In this document: positions 42,045 to 50,963 of the stretch, one piece after another
How the letters are laid out: the number at the start of each line of letters is the position of its first letter
Numbering within the stretch: position 1 is the first letter of the stretch
Assembly (NCBI GenBank): GCA_024280885.1
Contig: JAJRPF010000048.1
Location: 62,001-126,000, forward strand
Source: Planctomycetota bacterium
GTDB taxonomy: Bacteria > Planctomycetota > JAJSAM01 > JAJVHW01
DNA: 64,000 nt
Reading direction: 5' to 3'
Translations under genes and position numbers: made by a program
Notes under the pieces: generated by a model
The model's database searches: none
Told to the model about the DNA's origin: nothing
The model's input: only the letters and a program-made list of their open reading frames with translations

Positions 42045-43172
42045 ATGAGTGACGATCGCCTGGACCTCGTCTCGACGTGGGTCCGTGTTCTCTCACTGCG
42101 CACGCGTCTGCTGCGCTGGTACGACCAGGAGAAGCGCGAGTTGCCGTGGCGCACGACGCGCGATCCGTACCACGTGCTCGTGAGCGAGTTGATGTTGCAG
42201 CAGACGCGTGTGGACGTCGTCCTGCCCTATTTCGAACGCTGGATCGTGCGCTGGCCGACCGTCGGCGACCTCGCACAGGCGGACGAGGACGAGGTTCTCG
42301 CGGCATGGTCCGGGCTCGGCTACTACCGGCGTGCGCGTTCGCTCTTGGCCGTCGCGCAGGCGGTCGTCGCCGATCACGGCGGGCAGATCCCCGCGGATCC
42401 GGCGGCGTTGCGCGAGTTGCCCGGCATTGGTCCCTACACCGCGGCGGCGATCGCATCGATCGCGTTCGACGTTCCCGTGGCGGTCGTCGACGGCAACGTC
42501 GAGCGCGTGCTCTGCCGACTGCTCGCGGATACACGCGATCCGTCGGCCGCCCGCAGGCGAACGGTCGAGGAGGCGGCGCGGCGCCTGATGACGGGCATGT
42601 CGGACGACGATCCGGACGCCGTGCCGCCGCCCGATGGGTTGCGCCCTGCCGACTGGAATCAGGCGCTGATGGAACTCGGCGCGCTGGTCTGTGTGCCGCG
42701 CGAACCGAAGTGTCCGCTTTGTGCGTGGCAGCGCTCGTGCATCGGTTTCCGCTCCGGTCTCGCCGCCGAGTTGCCGCGCAAGAAAGCGAAGAAGCCCACG
42801 CGTGAGGTTGCGCTGCGCATGGCCGTCGTACGGCGCGGCGACGCGTTCCTGCTCGTGCAACGCGCCGAGCGTTCGTTGCTCTCCGGAATGTGGGAGTTGC
42901 CGACCACCGACGAGGGCGGAACCGTTGCAGACCTGCGCGCGGTCGTGGCCGGATTGATCGACGTGTCGGTCGATCTGTCGCGCGAGCCCGTCCGCACGTT
43001 CCGGCACACCATCACGGATCGTCGGATCACGGTCGAAGTCCATACTGCGGTGATCGCTGCGGCGGGCGATGCGGTCGCCGAGGAACGTCCCGGCATTGCG
43101 TGGACCACACGCAGCGACCTGCGCGATTTCGGCGTCTCGTCGATGACCCGCAAGGCGCTGGCGCGTCCGTAG
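42045..43172 (+). CDS. mutY: A/G-specific adenine DNA glycosylase MutY
   Basis: 375 residues, normal for MutY. It removes adenine mispaired with 8-oxoguanine, a step of base excision repair in the cytoplasm. The HhH-GPD fold is clear: catalytic Glu48 in SELMLQQT, the helix-hairpin-helix LPGIGPYTA at 125-133 and catalytic Asp149 in VVDGNVERV. The iron-sulfur cluster ligands follow the classic C-x6-C-x2-C-x5-C spacing at 216, 223, 226 and 232. The C-terminal NUDIX-like domain (from about 255, VALRMAVVRRGDAFLLVQRA) recognises 8-oxoguanine and ends with LSSM-type FGVSSMTRKALAR. It starts 41 bp after the amidohydrolase array, with which it has no evident functional link. Confidence 0.95.
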   Translation: MSDDRLDLVSTWVRVLSLRTRLLRWYDQEKRELPWRTTRDPYHVLVSELMLQQTRVDVVLPYFERWIVRWPTVGDLAQADEDEVLAAWSGLGYYRRARSLLAVAQAVVADHGGQIPADPAALRELPGIGPYTAAAIASIAFDVPVAVVDGNVERVLCRLLADTRDPSAARRRTVEEAARRLMTGMSDDDPDAVPPPDGLRPADWNQALMELGALVCVPREPKCPLCAWQRSCIGFRSGLAAELPRKKAKKPTREVALRMAVVRRGDAFLLVQRAERSLLSGMWELPTTDEGGTVADLRAVVAGLIDVSVDLSREPVRTFRHTITDRRITVEVHTAVIAAAGDAVAEERPGIAWTTRSDLRDFGVSSMTRKALARP

Positions 43173-43225
43173 TTCCGCGCTGGGGAGGTTCGCGAGACTG
43201 CGCGCGGCATCCCGTGTGATCCTGG

Positions 43226-43495
43226 TCAGTCCGACGCCTCGCGCCGCTTTCGCCGCCAGAGTCGCGCTGCGAGCGAGGCGGGGAAGACATTCACGTGGCC
43301 GAGTACGAAAATTGGCACGAGCACGATGATGAGCAACGTACCGCCCGGTCGCTCGTGTAGACGTTCGCGGAGCCACCACGCTAGGCCGAGCGCTTCCACC
43401 CCAGCGAGAGCCCAGAAGACGCGCCAGAAGAGGACTCTGTCACCGCGCACGCCCACGCGTTCGGCCTTCGCGTTTGCTGACTTCGGCGGTCGCAC
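43226..43495 (-). CDS. Small membrane protein, two transmembrane segments
   Basis: 89 residues. A basic N-terminus (RPPKSANAKAERVGVRGDR) leads to two hydrophobic helices at about 22-42 (VLFWRVFWALAGVEALGLAW) and 52-74 (GTLLIIVLVPIFVLGHVNVF), separated by a charged loop, and a basic C-terminus (RLWRRKRREAS). Both ends should face the cytoplasm. No family is recognised. It is convergent with mutY and lies downstream of the kinase-like gene 43542-44360 on the same strand, 46 bp away. Confidence 0.6.
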   Translation of the reverse strand: MRPPKSANAKAERVGVRGDRVLFWRVFWALAGVEALGLAWWLRERLHERPGGTLLIIVLVPIFVLGHVNVFPASLAARLWRRKRREASD

Positions 43496-43541
43496 GGGCG
43501 CACTCTACCGCGCTGGATTGTCGATCGCCTGCGCGCTTGGT

Positions 43542-44360
43542 TCAATCGGTCGTTCGCGGGCCCGGACGCAGGCTCTTCTTGCGCTTCGCGTGACGTTCGG
43601 GGCGCGTGCGATCGCGTTCGCGCAGGTAGGCGACGTATGCGTCCATCTCCGCCGCGGCTTCTCGTCGCCATGCGTCGCCCAGATCGGCGACCCGCCGGCA
43701 GGACGTCGCGTATGCGTCGAATAACCGCTCTCCGAGCGAAGCTTCTCCGCCCTGCTTGGTCGTTGAGCCGATGAGGAGCGCGAGGTCCTTCCGGACGCCT
43801 TCGCGAGACCACTCGGCGTAGCGTGGAAGGTCGATGATCCACGTCGATCCATCGTCGGCTGGGACGAAGTTGCGGAGCGCGGCATCTCCGTGGACGAAGC
43901 CCGCATCGTGCACTGTGGCGAGCGCCGCGATGGCACGCAGCGGCCACTCCGATCGTTCGTCCTTCAGGAAGCGCGTGTGTGCATTGCGGCCGCGGACGCA
44001 CTCCGTGACCACGATTGCGCATCCCCGCGGCATCACGCGCGGCTGCTCTCCGAAGAGCAGGATCTGCGGCACGTGCAGGCCAGCTTGCAGGAAGCGTCGA
44101 TAGCCGCGGCCTTCGGAGACCGCGCGGCCCGGACGCAGGCGCTTGCCGAGCGGTTGGTCGGGGCGCCGAAACTCGGCCTTCACGTACGCCTTGCCACCGC
44201 GTGGGCGCTCGACGCGCACGCCCACGCGGTCGCCGGGGGTCTCGAGAATCCGATCGATGATGCCGCGCGCCTCGTCCTCCTGGCAGTCGCCCTCGAGGCG
44301 CAACGCGAAGCCGTGGTAGCGCAGGCGGCGTGTGGTCGAAGGGTCGCTCTCGTCGCTCAT
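43542..44360 (-). CDS. Lipopolysaccharide-kinase-like (Kdo/WaaP family) protein
   Basis: 272 residues from the ATG at 44360; a TTG nine bases upstream is less likely. The catalytic loop VHGDAALRNF matches the protein-kinase-like HGD-x(4)-N signature of the Kdo/WaaP group, and IIDLPRYAEW fits the following metal-binding DxP segment. Upstream, KAYVKAEFRRP provides a plausible Lys for ATP binding and GRAVSEGRGYRRFLQAGLHV the conserved Glu helix. Family members phosphorylate sugars of the lipopolysaccharide core, but related proteins act on other substrates. It is soluble, probably at the cytoplasmic face of the membrane. It is divergent from kbl. Confidence 0.75.
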   Translation of the reverse strand: MSDESDPSTTRRLRYHGFALRLEGDCQEDEARGIIDRILETPGDRVGVRVERPRGGKAYVKAEFRRPDQPLGKRLRPGRAVSEGRGYRRFLQAGLHVPQILLFGEQPRVMPRGCAIVVTECVRGRNAHTRFLKDERSEWPLRAIAALATVHDAGFVHGDAALRNFVPADDGSTWIIDLPRYAEWSREGVRKDLALLIGSTTKQGGEASLGERLFDAYATSCRRVADLGDAWRREAAAEMDAYVAYLRERDRTRPERHAKRKKSLRPGPRTTD

Positions 44361-44496
44361 CGTCCCCAACGCTCGCTGAATCTCTCCGGATCACCAAGTG
44401 CCGATCACCAAGTGTGCGTCGCGCCGTCCGCGTACGCTCCTGCGGTCGCCGCCGCCTCGCTGATATCCTCAGAGGCCCGACAAGGAGGTCAGCACG

Positions 44497-45690
44497 ATGT
44501 TCGGAAGCGCCAAGGGCCATATCCAGGGAACGTTGGACGAGATTCGCGAGGGCGGTCTCTGGAAGAACGAGCGAGTCATCACGACGCCACAGGATGCCGA
44601 CATCGGCGTGACCGGTCGCGAGGGCACCGTCACCAATTTCTGCGCCAACAACTATCTCGGATTGGGCAACCATCCGCGGCTCGTCCAGGCGTCGAAGGAC
44701 GCCGTGGATCGGTGGGGTTTTGGCCTCTCGTCCGTGCGCTTCATTTGCGGTACGCAGGTTGCCCACAAGGACCTCGAAGAGAAGATCGCGGAGTACCTCG
44801 GCTTCGAGGACACGATCCTCTACGCGGCATGCTTCGACGCCAACGGCGGTCTCTTCGAGACGCTGCTGACCAAGGAAGACGCGATCATCAGCGACGCGCT
44901 AAACCACGCGTCGATCATCGATGGGATCCGCCTCTGCAAGGCCGAGCGCCATCGCTTCGACCACATGGACATGGCGTCCCTCGAAGAGAAGCTGAAGGCG
45001 ACGCAGGACAAACGCATGCGTCTGATCTCGACGGACGGCGTGTTCTCGATGGATGGCGACATCGCACCGCTCGCGGCGATCGTCGAACTCGCTGAGAAGT
45101 ACGACGCGATGGTCCATGTGGACGAGTGCCACGCGACCGGTTTCGTCGGTGCGAACGGTCGCGGCACGCCCGAGCATTGCGGCGTCGAGGGCAGGATCGA
45201 CATCGTCACGAGCACGCTCGGCAAGGCCCTCGGCGGTGCGTCCGGCGGGTTCACCGTGGCGCCACGCGAGATCGTCGATCTCCTGCGCCAGCGCAGTCGT
45301 CCGTATCTGTTCAGCAACACGGTCGCGCCGTCGATCGTCGGTGCCTCGATCGAGTGCTTGGCGATGCTCTCCGAGACGAATGAGCTGCGCGAGAAGCTCG
45401 TCGCGAACACGGCACGCTTCCGCGAGGGCATGACGTCGGCGGGCTTCGACATCCGCCCGGGCGCCCATCCGATCGTCCCGGTGATGCTCGGCGACGCGCG
45501 CCTCGCGTCCGGCATGGCCGACGACCTCCTCGACGAGGGCATCTACGTCATCGGCTTCAGCTTCCCAGTCGTCCCCCGCGGCCAGGCCCGCATCCGCGTG
45601 CAGGTCTCGGCAGCGCACGAGACGAGTCACATCGACCACGCCATCGACGCCTTCACCCGAGTGGGCCGCAAGCACGGCGTGGTGCGGTGA
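44497..45690 (+). CDS. kbl: Glycine C-acetyltransferase (2-amino-3-ketobutyrate CoA ligase)
   Basis: 397 residues, the standard length. It is a pyridoxal-phosphate enzyme that converts 2-amino-3-ketobutyrate and CoA to glycine and acetyl-CoA in threonine breakdown. Hallmarks are NNYLGL (51-56), [13 protein letters not shown] (74-86), LNHASIIDG (135-143), VDECHATG (208-215) and the Schiff-base Lys243 in [13 protein letters not shown]. Identity over these motifs separates it from KAS-type 8-amino-7-oxononanoate synthases, though that paralogue cannot be excluded without an alignment. A strong aaggagg lies upstream of the ATG. The usual partner, threonine dehydrogenase (tdh), is not adjacent. 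Confidence 0.92.
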   Translation: MFGSAKGHIQGTLDEIREGGLWKNERVITTPQDADIGVTGREGTVTNFCANNYLGLGNHPRLVQASKDAVDRWGFGLSSVRFICGTQVAHKDLEEKIAEYLGFEDTILYAACFDANGGLFETLLTKEDAIISDALNHASIIDGIRLCKAERHRFDHMDMASLEEKLKATQDKRMRLISTDGVFSMDGDIAPLAAIVELAEKYDAMVHVDECHATGFVGANGRGTPEHCGVEGRIDIVTSTLGKALGGASGGFTVAPREIVDLLRQRSRPYLFSNTVAPSIVGASIECLAMLSETNELREKLVANTARFREGMTSAGFDIRPGAHPIVPVMLGDARLASGMADDLLDEGIYVIGFSFPVVPRGQARIRVQVSAAHETSHIDHAIDAFTRVGRKHGVVR

Positions 45691-45735
45691 GTCGTCACGG
45701 CGCGTGCTGACGCACGCGCCGTGACGACTCATTCT
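45688..45735 (+). terminator. Very strong hairpin terminator overlapping the kbl stop
   Basis: Bases 45688-45706 and 45713-45731 are perfect 19-base complements (tgagtcgtcacggcgcgtg) around a six-base loop, followed by ttctt. The left arm begins with the TGA stop codon itself. It should end the kbl transcript. Confidence 0.8.
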
Positions 45736-46434
45736 TGCGTTTGTGCCGACTCCGTCGGCACGCGGTGTCTCGTTTGGGTCGCCTCCGGCTCCCCGCTCGG
45801 TTTCGCTCGCATGTTCGGCTTCGATCGCGGCTCCGACTGCTTCAACTGGGCGTGCGACTGGAGTTCGCTGCCTCGCATCGGGCCGTGACCTCGACGTGTC
45901 AGTGCGCGCGACTCAAGTGCGGGTTTCGCAGGCGGAATCCACTCCCTGTTCCTCACCGCGAGCGTCACGCCGCGAGCGGAGCTCACGGCCCGCCACTCGC
46001 TCTCGTCTTCGGCGTTCTCGTCGGGCGTCCGTCGCCGGTTCCTCGCCTGGCGTGTCTCATTGACCCGATTGGGTGCGCACGCTCTAGCCATCCCACAGAC
46101 CCGGTCTGGGGCGTTGTCTGGCTCCGCCGTCTCGTTCCTCGATCGACGGAGCGGGGACCGAGAAGCGACCTCGCGGAAACGCCCCGCCGTCCCCGGTCGG
46201 CGGCGGAGCGACGATGTCTCTCGTCGGGGCCAGGTGGCCCGCCGACGCCCGGGTACGATCCCCACCCCGCGGCCCTCTCCGAATTCGACAACGCGCTCCG
46301 TGCTTGGCATGTGGCGGGGCAGCGAGCGCGCGTGTTCGAGCCGGGCGGGTCCCCACCGACCGAGCACGATCCAAGAACGGGCCCGCCGCCATGGCCGAGC
46401 GGAACCTGAGCGAGGCGGGAACGCCTTCCCCGCG
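45732..46434. other. Long non-coding spacer
   Basis: About 700 bp between kbl and a minus-strand gene end. None of the open frames has protein-like composition or matches a family. A small hairpin (tgccgac-tcc-gtcggca) lies at about 45745-45761. I see nothing else assignable. Confidence 0.4.
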
Positions 46435-47490
46435 CTACTCGGCCGGGCCCGCCATTGCGTGCGCGCGGGTCTTCACCTTGTCGAGCTTGACCCGGACGCC
46501 GTTCTTCTCCGGGTCGTCGGTGCTGTCTTCGATGATCTCGGAGAGGACGACCTTGGGATCGCCCTCTCCACCGAAGTAGAAGCGTTGGACCTTTGCCGTG
46601 TCCTTCTTGCCCTTCTTGATCGGAGCGCGGAAGAGCACGACGGGCGAGTAGATGTCGCACTTTGCGAACTGCGCCTTCACGAACTTTCCGGCCTCACTGT
46701 GGGTGACTTCCAGGCGGCTGGACTGGATCTTGCACGCGTCGAAGATGAGGCTCTTGCGCCAGTTGCGGATGGCGCAGAGAGCGCCGCTGACGCGGGTCGA
46801 GCGCACGACGATCTCGTTGGCGCCGCTGACGTCGAGACCGCCCTTCAGCCCGACTCGGTTGACGTGGGGCTCGCAGCGCCTGTTCTGGCCCTGGCCGCAA
46901 CCGCGGACGTTGACTTTGACCTTGTTGTCGGTGGCTCCATCCGGCGGGACGATCGCGATCTTGATCGGCGTCTCGGCGCAGACGGACGAGAGTTCCACGG
47001 AGCCCGAGGCAACGCGGACATCAAGGAGCGCGCCGCGAACGAAGTCGAAGAGCTCAAGGAAGAGATGGCCGTTGATCGAGACGTCTTTCGGTGACTTCAC
47101 GCCGCCGCCCTCGAAAATGGCCATGTCCATGTGGACTTCCTTGAAGTCCGCCTGCGGCTCGACTGTGACGTTCTCGAAGACGACCTCGCGCCCCCCCACC
47201 CCGTGGACGACGAGAGTCCCGACGACCTCGATCGTGGCATCGGGTCCGCGGCCGATGATCCGGATGTCGTTGAGGATCGTGACCTCGATGCCTGCCGGAA
47301 TCTGCACGCGGCCTTCGATGTAGTAGACGGCCCCGTCCTTGCGCAAGATCGCCGTCCTGTCCACCGGCAGTGGCAGCGCCTCCGGAGCGGCTTCGGCGGG
47401 CGTGCTCGGCGCGATGCAGATCGCTACGCAAATGACACCCACGGCCAACCCAAATGCGCGGATCGCCCGACCCATGCTCTGTCTCAGCAT
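46435..47490 (-). CDS. Secreted hypothetical protein, beta-solenoid-like
   Basis: 351 residues. The ATG is preceded by gggaggacgcg and opens a long signal peptide (IRAFGLAVGVICVAICIAPS). The mature part consists of short strands with regular turns (IEVTILNDIRIIGRGPDATI, then VVGTLVVHGVGGREVVFENV), which suggests a right-handed beta-helix or related solenoid, with several Cys residues that may form disulfides. The C-terminal tail is Lys-rich (KKGKKDTAKVQRFYFGG). No catalytic residues were identified. It is divergent from the large nidogen-like protein gene at 47634, with only 143 bp between, so the two surface proteins may be co-regulated. Confidence 0.7.
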   Translation of the reverse strand: MLRQSMGRAIRAFGLAVGVICVAICIAPSTPAEAAPEALPLPVDRTAILRKDGAVYYIEGRVQIPAGIEVTILNDIRIIGRGPDATIEVVGTLVVHGVGGREVVFENVTVEPQADFKEVHMDMAIFEGGGVKSPKDVSINGHLFLELFDFVRGALLDVRVASGSVELSSVCAETPIKIAIVPPDGATDNKVKVNVRGCGQGQNRRCEPHVNRVGLKGGLDVSGANEIVVRSTRVSGALCAIRNWRKSLIFDACKIQSSRLEVTHSEAGKFVKAQFAKCDIYSPVVLFRAPIKKGKKDTAKVQRFYFGGEGDPKVVLSEIIEDSTDDPEKNGVRVKLDKVKTRAHAMAGPAE

Positions 47491-47633
47491 CGCGTCCTCC
47501 CTCTCCTCGGCGCGGGCTCGTGAGCCCGCATCGCCAGTCTACGGGAGCAGGGCGCTGTGCGGGACGCAGACTCGCTTCGCTGCGAGGTGCACCAGCGATG
47601 GGGCAGACGGCGTCGGTCCCCTACACTGTGCGC

Positions 47634-50600
47634 ATGCGCCATCGATTCCCTCTCCGCGCCGTCACGACGGCCTTCGCTCTCGCTCTCTTCGCGGCCTCGC
47701 CCGCGCTGGCGGACGAGTACACCGTGGATACCTTCGTTGGGGGATATCAGGCTCCCGGAGGATCATCGACGCAGGTGATCGGACCGAACGAGGACGACAC
47801 CACGGCGGGGATCACGCTGCCGTTCGCGTTCTCGTACTTCGGTCGGGTCTTCGACCGAGCATCTGTGTGCTCCAACGGTTGGGTCGCGTTCGGTTCCTCG
47901 TCGGCGACCACATCGGTCAACCCGGCGCTCCCCGCGACCGCGGTTCCGAATGCGGTGTTGGCTCCTCTCTGGGATGACCTCGCGACCGCCGCGGGCAGCG
48001 TCCGCTCGTTCGTCGAGGGTTCGGCGCCGACGCGCGTCTTCGTCATCGACTGGGACAGTGTCGAGTCGTTCGATGGATCGGCCACCGGTCTCTCGTTCCA
48101 GGTGCGGCTGCACGAAGACTCGGGCGTGGTGGAGTTCGCGTATGCGGCGGGCGGGGCGTACACCTCTCTCTCGTACACCGCGTCCTTGGAAGACCCGTCG
48201 GGCACGATCGCGTTCAGCGCGGCGGGGTCCGGCAACTCGCAGAGTGGCGCGCCTGCCGCCGACGCGCGCTTCACGCCGCGCGAAGTCGTCGTCACGGGGC
48301 GCGTCCTGCGCGATCGGCCGGTTGCCGACGAGACGGGTCTCGGCAACTCGACGGAGTTGGGCCTCGCGGTCGAGGGCGCGACAGTGCGCCTCGTGCGCGA
48401 GGATACGGGCGACGTTAGCGCGACGGCGATCACCGCGGCCGACGGTTCCTTCGCGTTGCGCGGTCTGGGCATCGATGCGCCGACGACGCTCGCTGTCGAT
48501 CTGCTGACGACGGGTGACGGGGCGCGCGTTGCCTCGAGCGGAGGCTCGGAGTACAGCCACCGCATCGCAGCGACGATTGCGGCTGCCGCAAGCACGGTGC
48601 TGTCCGACGTCACGTTGGATGACGCAGTCGATGCCGACGATCCGCCCTTCCGGCGTGCGCTGAACGTTCATCAGGCCCTCGAGCGCGGGTATCGCGTCGC
48701 GCGGGCTGCGGCCATCGTGGCGGGGCAGGCGAGTCCGCCGAAGAGTGCGGAGTTCATTCCACGGTTGACCGCGACGTGGTCGATCGGTGCGACCCCCGCC
48801 GGCGGCACGGCGTATGCCCCTGTCGCGGGGGTGAGTGGTGCGACGCTCTTCGTCTCCGACGCCACCGCCAATCCCGACGCCTACGATGACGACGTTCTCT
48901 TGCGCGAGTACGCCCTCCATGTGTTGGCGACGATTTCCGTCTCGCCCGGGGCCGTTCCACTGCCGCGCGGATTCTCGGTCGGGACCACCACCGAGTTCGC
49001 TTGGGCGCAGGGTTTCGGTTTCTGGTTCGCGTGCAGTGTCCAGGAACGTGACGTCTTCATCGACACGACCTCTGCGTCGACAGCGATGGTCTTCGATCTG
49101 GAGGCGCCTCCGACGGGGGTCCTGGTCGAGACGTTCCCTGCCGCAGTCGCGGGCTCACTATGGGATCTTGTCGATCCGGCCGACGAGGTCACGGACGAGT
49201 TCCCGGGGACGACGGGGCCTTCGCCTTCGACGTTCCAGGACATCTTCACCACCATCGATCGTCAACTGGATGCGGTGCCCGAGGGTGGGTCCGCGTTCAC
49301 CATCCGCGACTTCTTCACGAGTTTCGGTGACGCGGGCACCCCGGAAGGCGCCACCGCGCGGCGTCAGATGGCGCGCGCGTTCATTCATCTGGGGACGCTC
49401 CCGGACGATGGAGCGGAGCCCGACGACCGCATCGACGAGGCCACCCTCGGCGGTGCTCCGGGAGTGAAGCTCCTCGGGCGCCGCATCTCGCCGGACAACT
49501 CCGACGTCCTGCGGCTTGACGTGGCGGGCCCGGATCCGCAGACCGTCGTGATCGCGCTGACACAGACGACCGATGTGGATCTTTCGCTCCTGCTCCTGGG
49601 TGCCTCCGGCGGCCTCATCGACTTCGCGACGAACGTCGACGAGATCGGAGACGCTCGGGCGACGCTGCGCGTCGAACCGTCAGCGCCGCTGCCGCCGGGG
49701 ACCTACTTCGTGCGCGTTGACGCGGGTACTGGCAATGGGGTCACCGGCGACTACGCCGTCTCGATTTTCAATCCGCTCGTTGTCGGGGGCGTCGACGCGC
49801 TTGAGTGGACCGAAGGCGTTCCACTGAAGGAGGACTTCCCGGCCAAGGGGGGGATCTCGCCATTCACGTACACGACGTCGACGGGCGGCGCGCCGGGGCT
49901 GGTCCTCGCCGAGGACGGTTCGCGCATCACCGGAACCCCCACGCAGGCGGGTGAGTTCACGATCGACGTCGCGGTCGCGGACGACGCCGCGCCCATCAAT
50001 CGCGTTGCGCGCATGGTGCCGTTCGTCATCAACCCAGCTCTGGCGATCCGCCCGTTCTTCGCCGTTGCGGCGGAGCGCACCATCTCGCGTGTCCTCGGCA
50101 CGGGTGGCACCGACCCGGAGTGGACCCCCGAGTTGCAACCCGGCGGCGATCTTCTGCTGGTCGGAGGCGCCCGCCTGACACTCACGGGCGCAACCGGCGC
50201 GCCCCGCACCTTCGGGATGGCCGCGCGTGCTGACGACGCCGTCGGCGCCATGCTGCCCCTGGCTCCCGTACAGGTCGTCGTGACGCGCGATTTCTTCGAC
50301 GCGGACGGAGCGACCATCCCGGTTGCCGGCCCGTTCGGCTACTACTTGGACGCGCTCAAGGGGAGCGAGATCTCCGTCGTGCTGCGCTTCAAGGGAACCG
50401 GCGAGCGGCCGGAGGTGATTGGCTTCATCGACGACGCTGGCACGCCGCTACTCGGTGAGTCCACCGTCGTCACTTCCGGACGCAAGTTGAAGTTCAGTGG
50501 CCCGCTGCTGCGCGCGACAGGGCGCTACCACATGCTGCTCGACCCGAAGGGCTTCGTCGGTACTGTGGACGTCAAAGTGGAGGTCACGCCGCCGCGGAAG

Positions 50601-50936
50601 GCGCAGGGCGAACACGCCATCCAGCCAGCGGATACGGTTGTCGAGGTCCCCGTTGACGTCCTCGCCGGTGCGACGGTGAAGATCGTCTTGCGGCGCTCGC
50701 AGGCCCCGTCTTCGCTGGAGCCGACGGTGAGCGAGATCGAGGGCCCGGACGGCAATCTGCTCGCCCTCCCCACAGAGCGCCGCCGTCGGCGTGGACGCGA
50801 GGCGGTGCTCGTCTTCGAGGCACCGGCGTCGGGGCGCTACCTGCTGCGCTTCACGGGGCGGGACGGCACATCGGGCCCGCTCTTCTACAAGGTTCGCGTG
50901 CGCACACCCCGCAAGGCGCGGCTCGTCCTCGACTGA
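47634..50936 (+). CDS. Large secreted protein with nidogen-like, PPC-like and Ig-like domains
   Basis: 1100 residues from the ATG at 47634, chosen because it begins a signal peptide (RFPLRAVTTAFALALFAASP); the longer frame upstream overlaps the divergent gene. A nidogen-like region occupies about 25-210 (LPFAFSYFGRVFDRASVCSN, FQVRLHEDSGVVEFAYAAGG). Next is a carboxypeptidase-regulatory-like unit near 215-300. The central 300-560 region resembles the body of secreted planctomycete-type proteins with no named family. A bacterial pre-peptidase C-terminal (PPC) domain is seen near 610-710 (SDVLRLDVAGPDPQTVVIAL), followed by a putative Ig domain (WTEGVPLKEDFPAKGGISPF) and a further PPC-like beta domain at the end. 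Probably a surface or matrix protein. Confidence 0.8.
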   Translation: MRHRFPLRAVTTAFALALFAASPALADEYTVDTFVGGYQAPGGSSTQVIGPNEDDTTAGITLPFAFSYFGRVFDRASVCSNGWVAFGSSSATTSVNPALPATAVPNAVLAPLWDDLATAAGSVRSFVEGSAPTRVFVIDWDSVESFDGSATGLSFQVRLHEDSGVVEFAYAAGGAYTSLSYTASLEDPSGTIAFSAAGSGNSQSGAPAADARFTPREVVVTGRVLRDRPVADETGLGNSTELGLAVEGATVRLVREDTGDVSATAITAADGSFALRGLGIDAPTTLAVDLLTTGDGARVASSGGSEYSHRIAATIAAAASTVLSDVTLDDAVDADDPPFRRALNVHQALERGYRVARAAAIVAGQASPPKSAEFIPRLTATWSIGATPAGGTAYAPVAGVSGATLFVSDATANPDAYDDDVLLREYALHVLATISVSPGAVPLPRGFSVGTTTEFAWAQGFGFWFACSVQERDVFIDTTSASTAMVFDLEAPPTGVLVETFPAAVAGSLWDLVDPADEVTDEFPGTTGPSPSTFQDIFTTIDRQLDAVPEGGSAFTIRDFFTSFGDAGTPEGATARRQMARAFIHLGTLPDDGAEPDDRIDEATLGGAPGVKLLGRRISPDNSDVLRLDVAGPDPQTVVIALTQTTDVDLSLLLLGASGGLIDFATNVDEIGDARATLRVEPSAPLPPGTYFVRVDAGTGNGVTGDYAVSIFNPLVVGGVDALEWTEGVPLKEDFPAKGGISPFTYTTSTGGAPGLVLAEDGSRITGTPTQAGEFTIDVAVADDAAPINRVARMVPFVINPALAIRPFFAVAAERTISRVLGTGGTDPEWTPELQPGGDLLLVGGARLTLTGATGAPRTFGMAARADDAVGAMLPLAPVQVVVTRDFFDADGATIPVAGPFGYYLDALKGSEISVVLRFKGTGERPEVIGFIDDAGTPLLGESTVVTSGRKLKFSGPLLRATGRYHMLLDPKGFVGTVDVKVEVTPPRKAQGEHAIQPADTVVEVPVDVLAGATVKIVLRRSQAPSSLEPTVSEIEGPDGNLLALPTERRRRRGREAVLVFEAPASGRYLLRFTGRDGTSGPLFYKVRVRTPRKARLVLD

Positions 50937-50963
50937 TCGCACTTCGCGCTCTACCTTCCACTT

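Noticed and set aside
45983..46660. Minus-strand frame of 225 codons in the spacer after kbl
   Set aside because: Arg/Gly/Pro-rich, runs into the real gene at 46435 in another frame, and has no recognisable start or motif.
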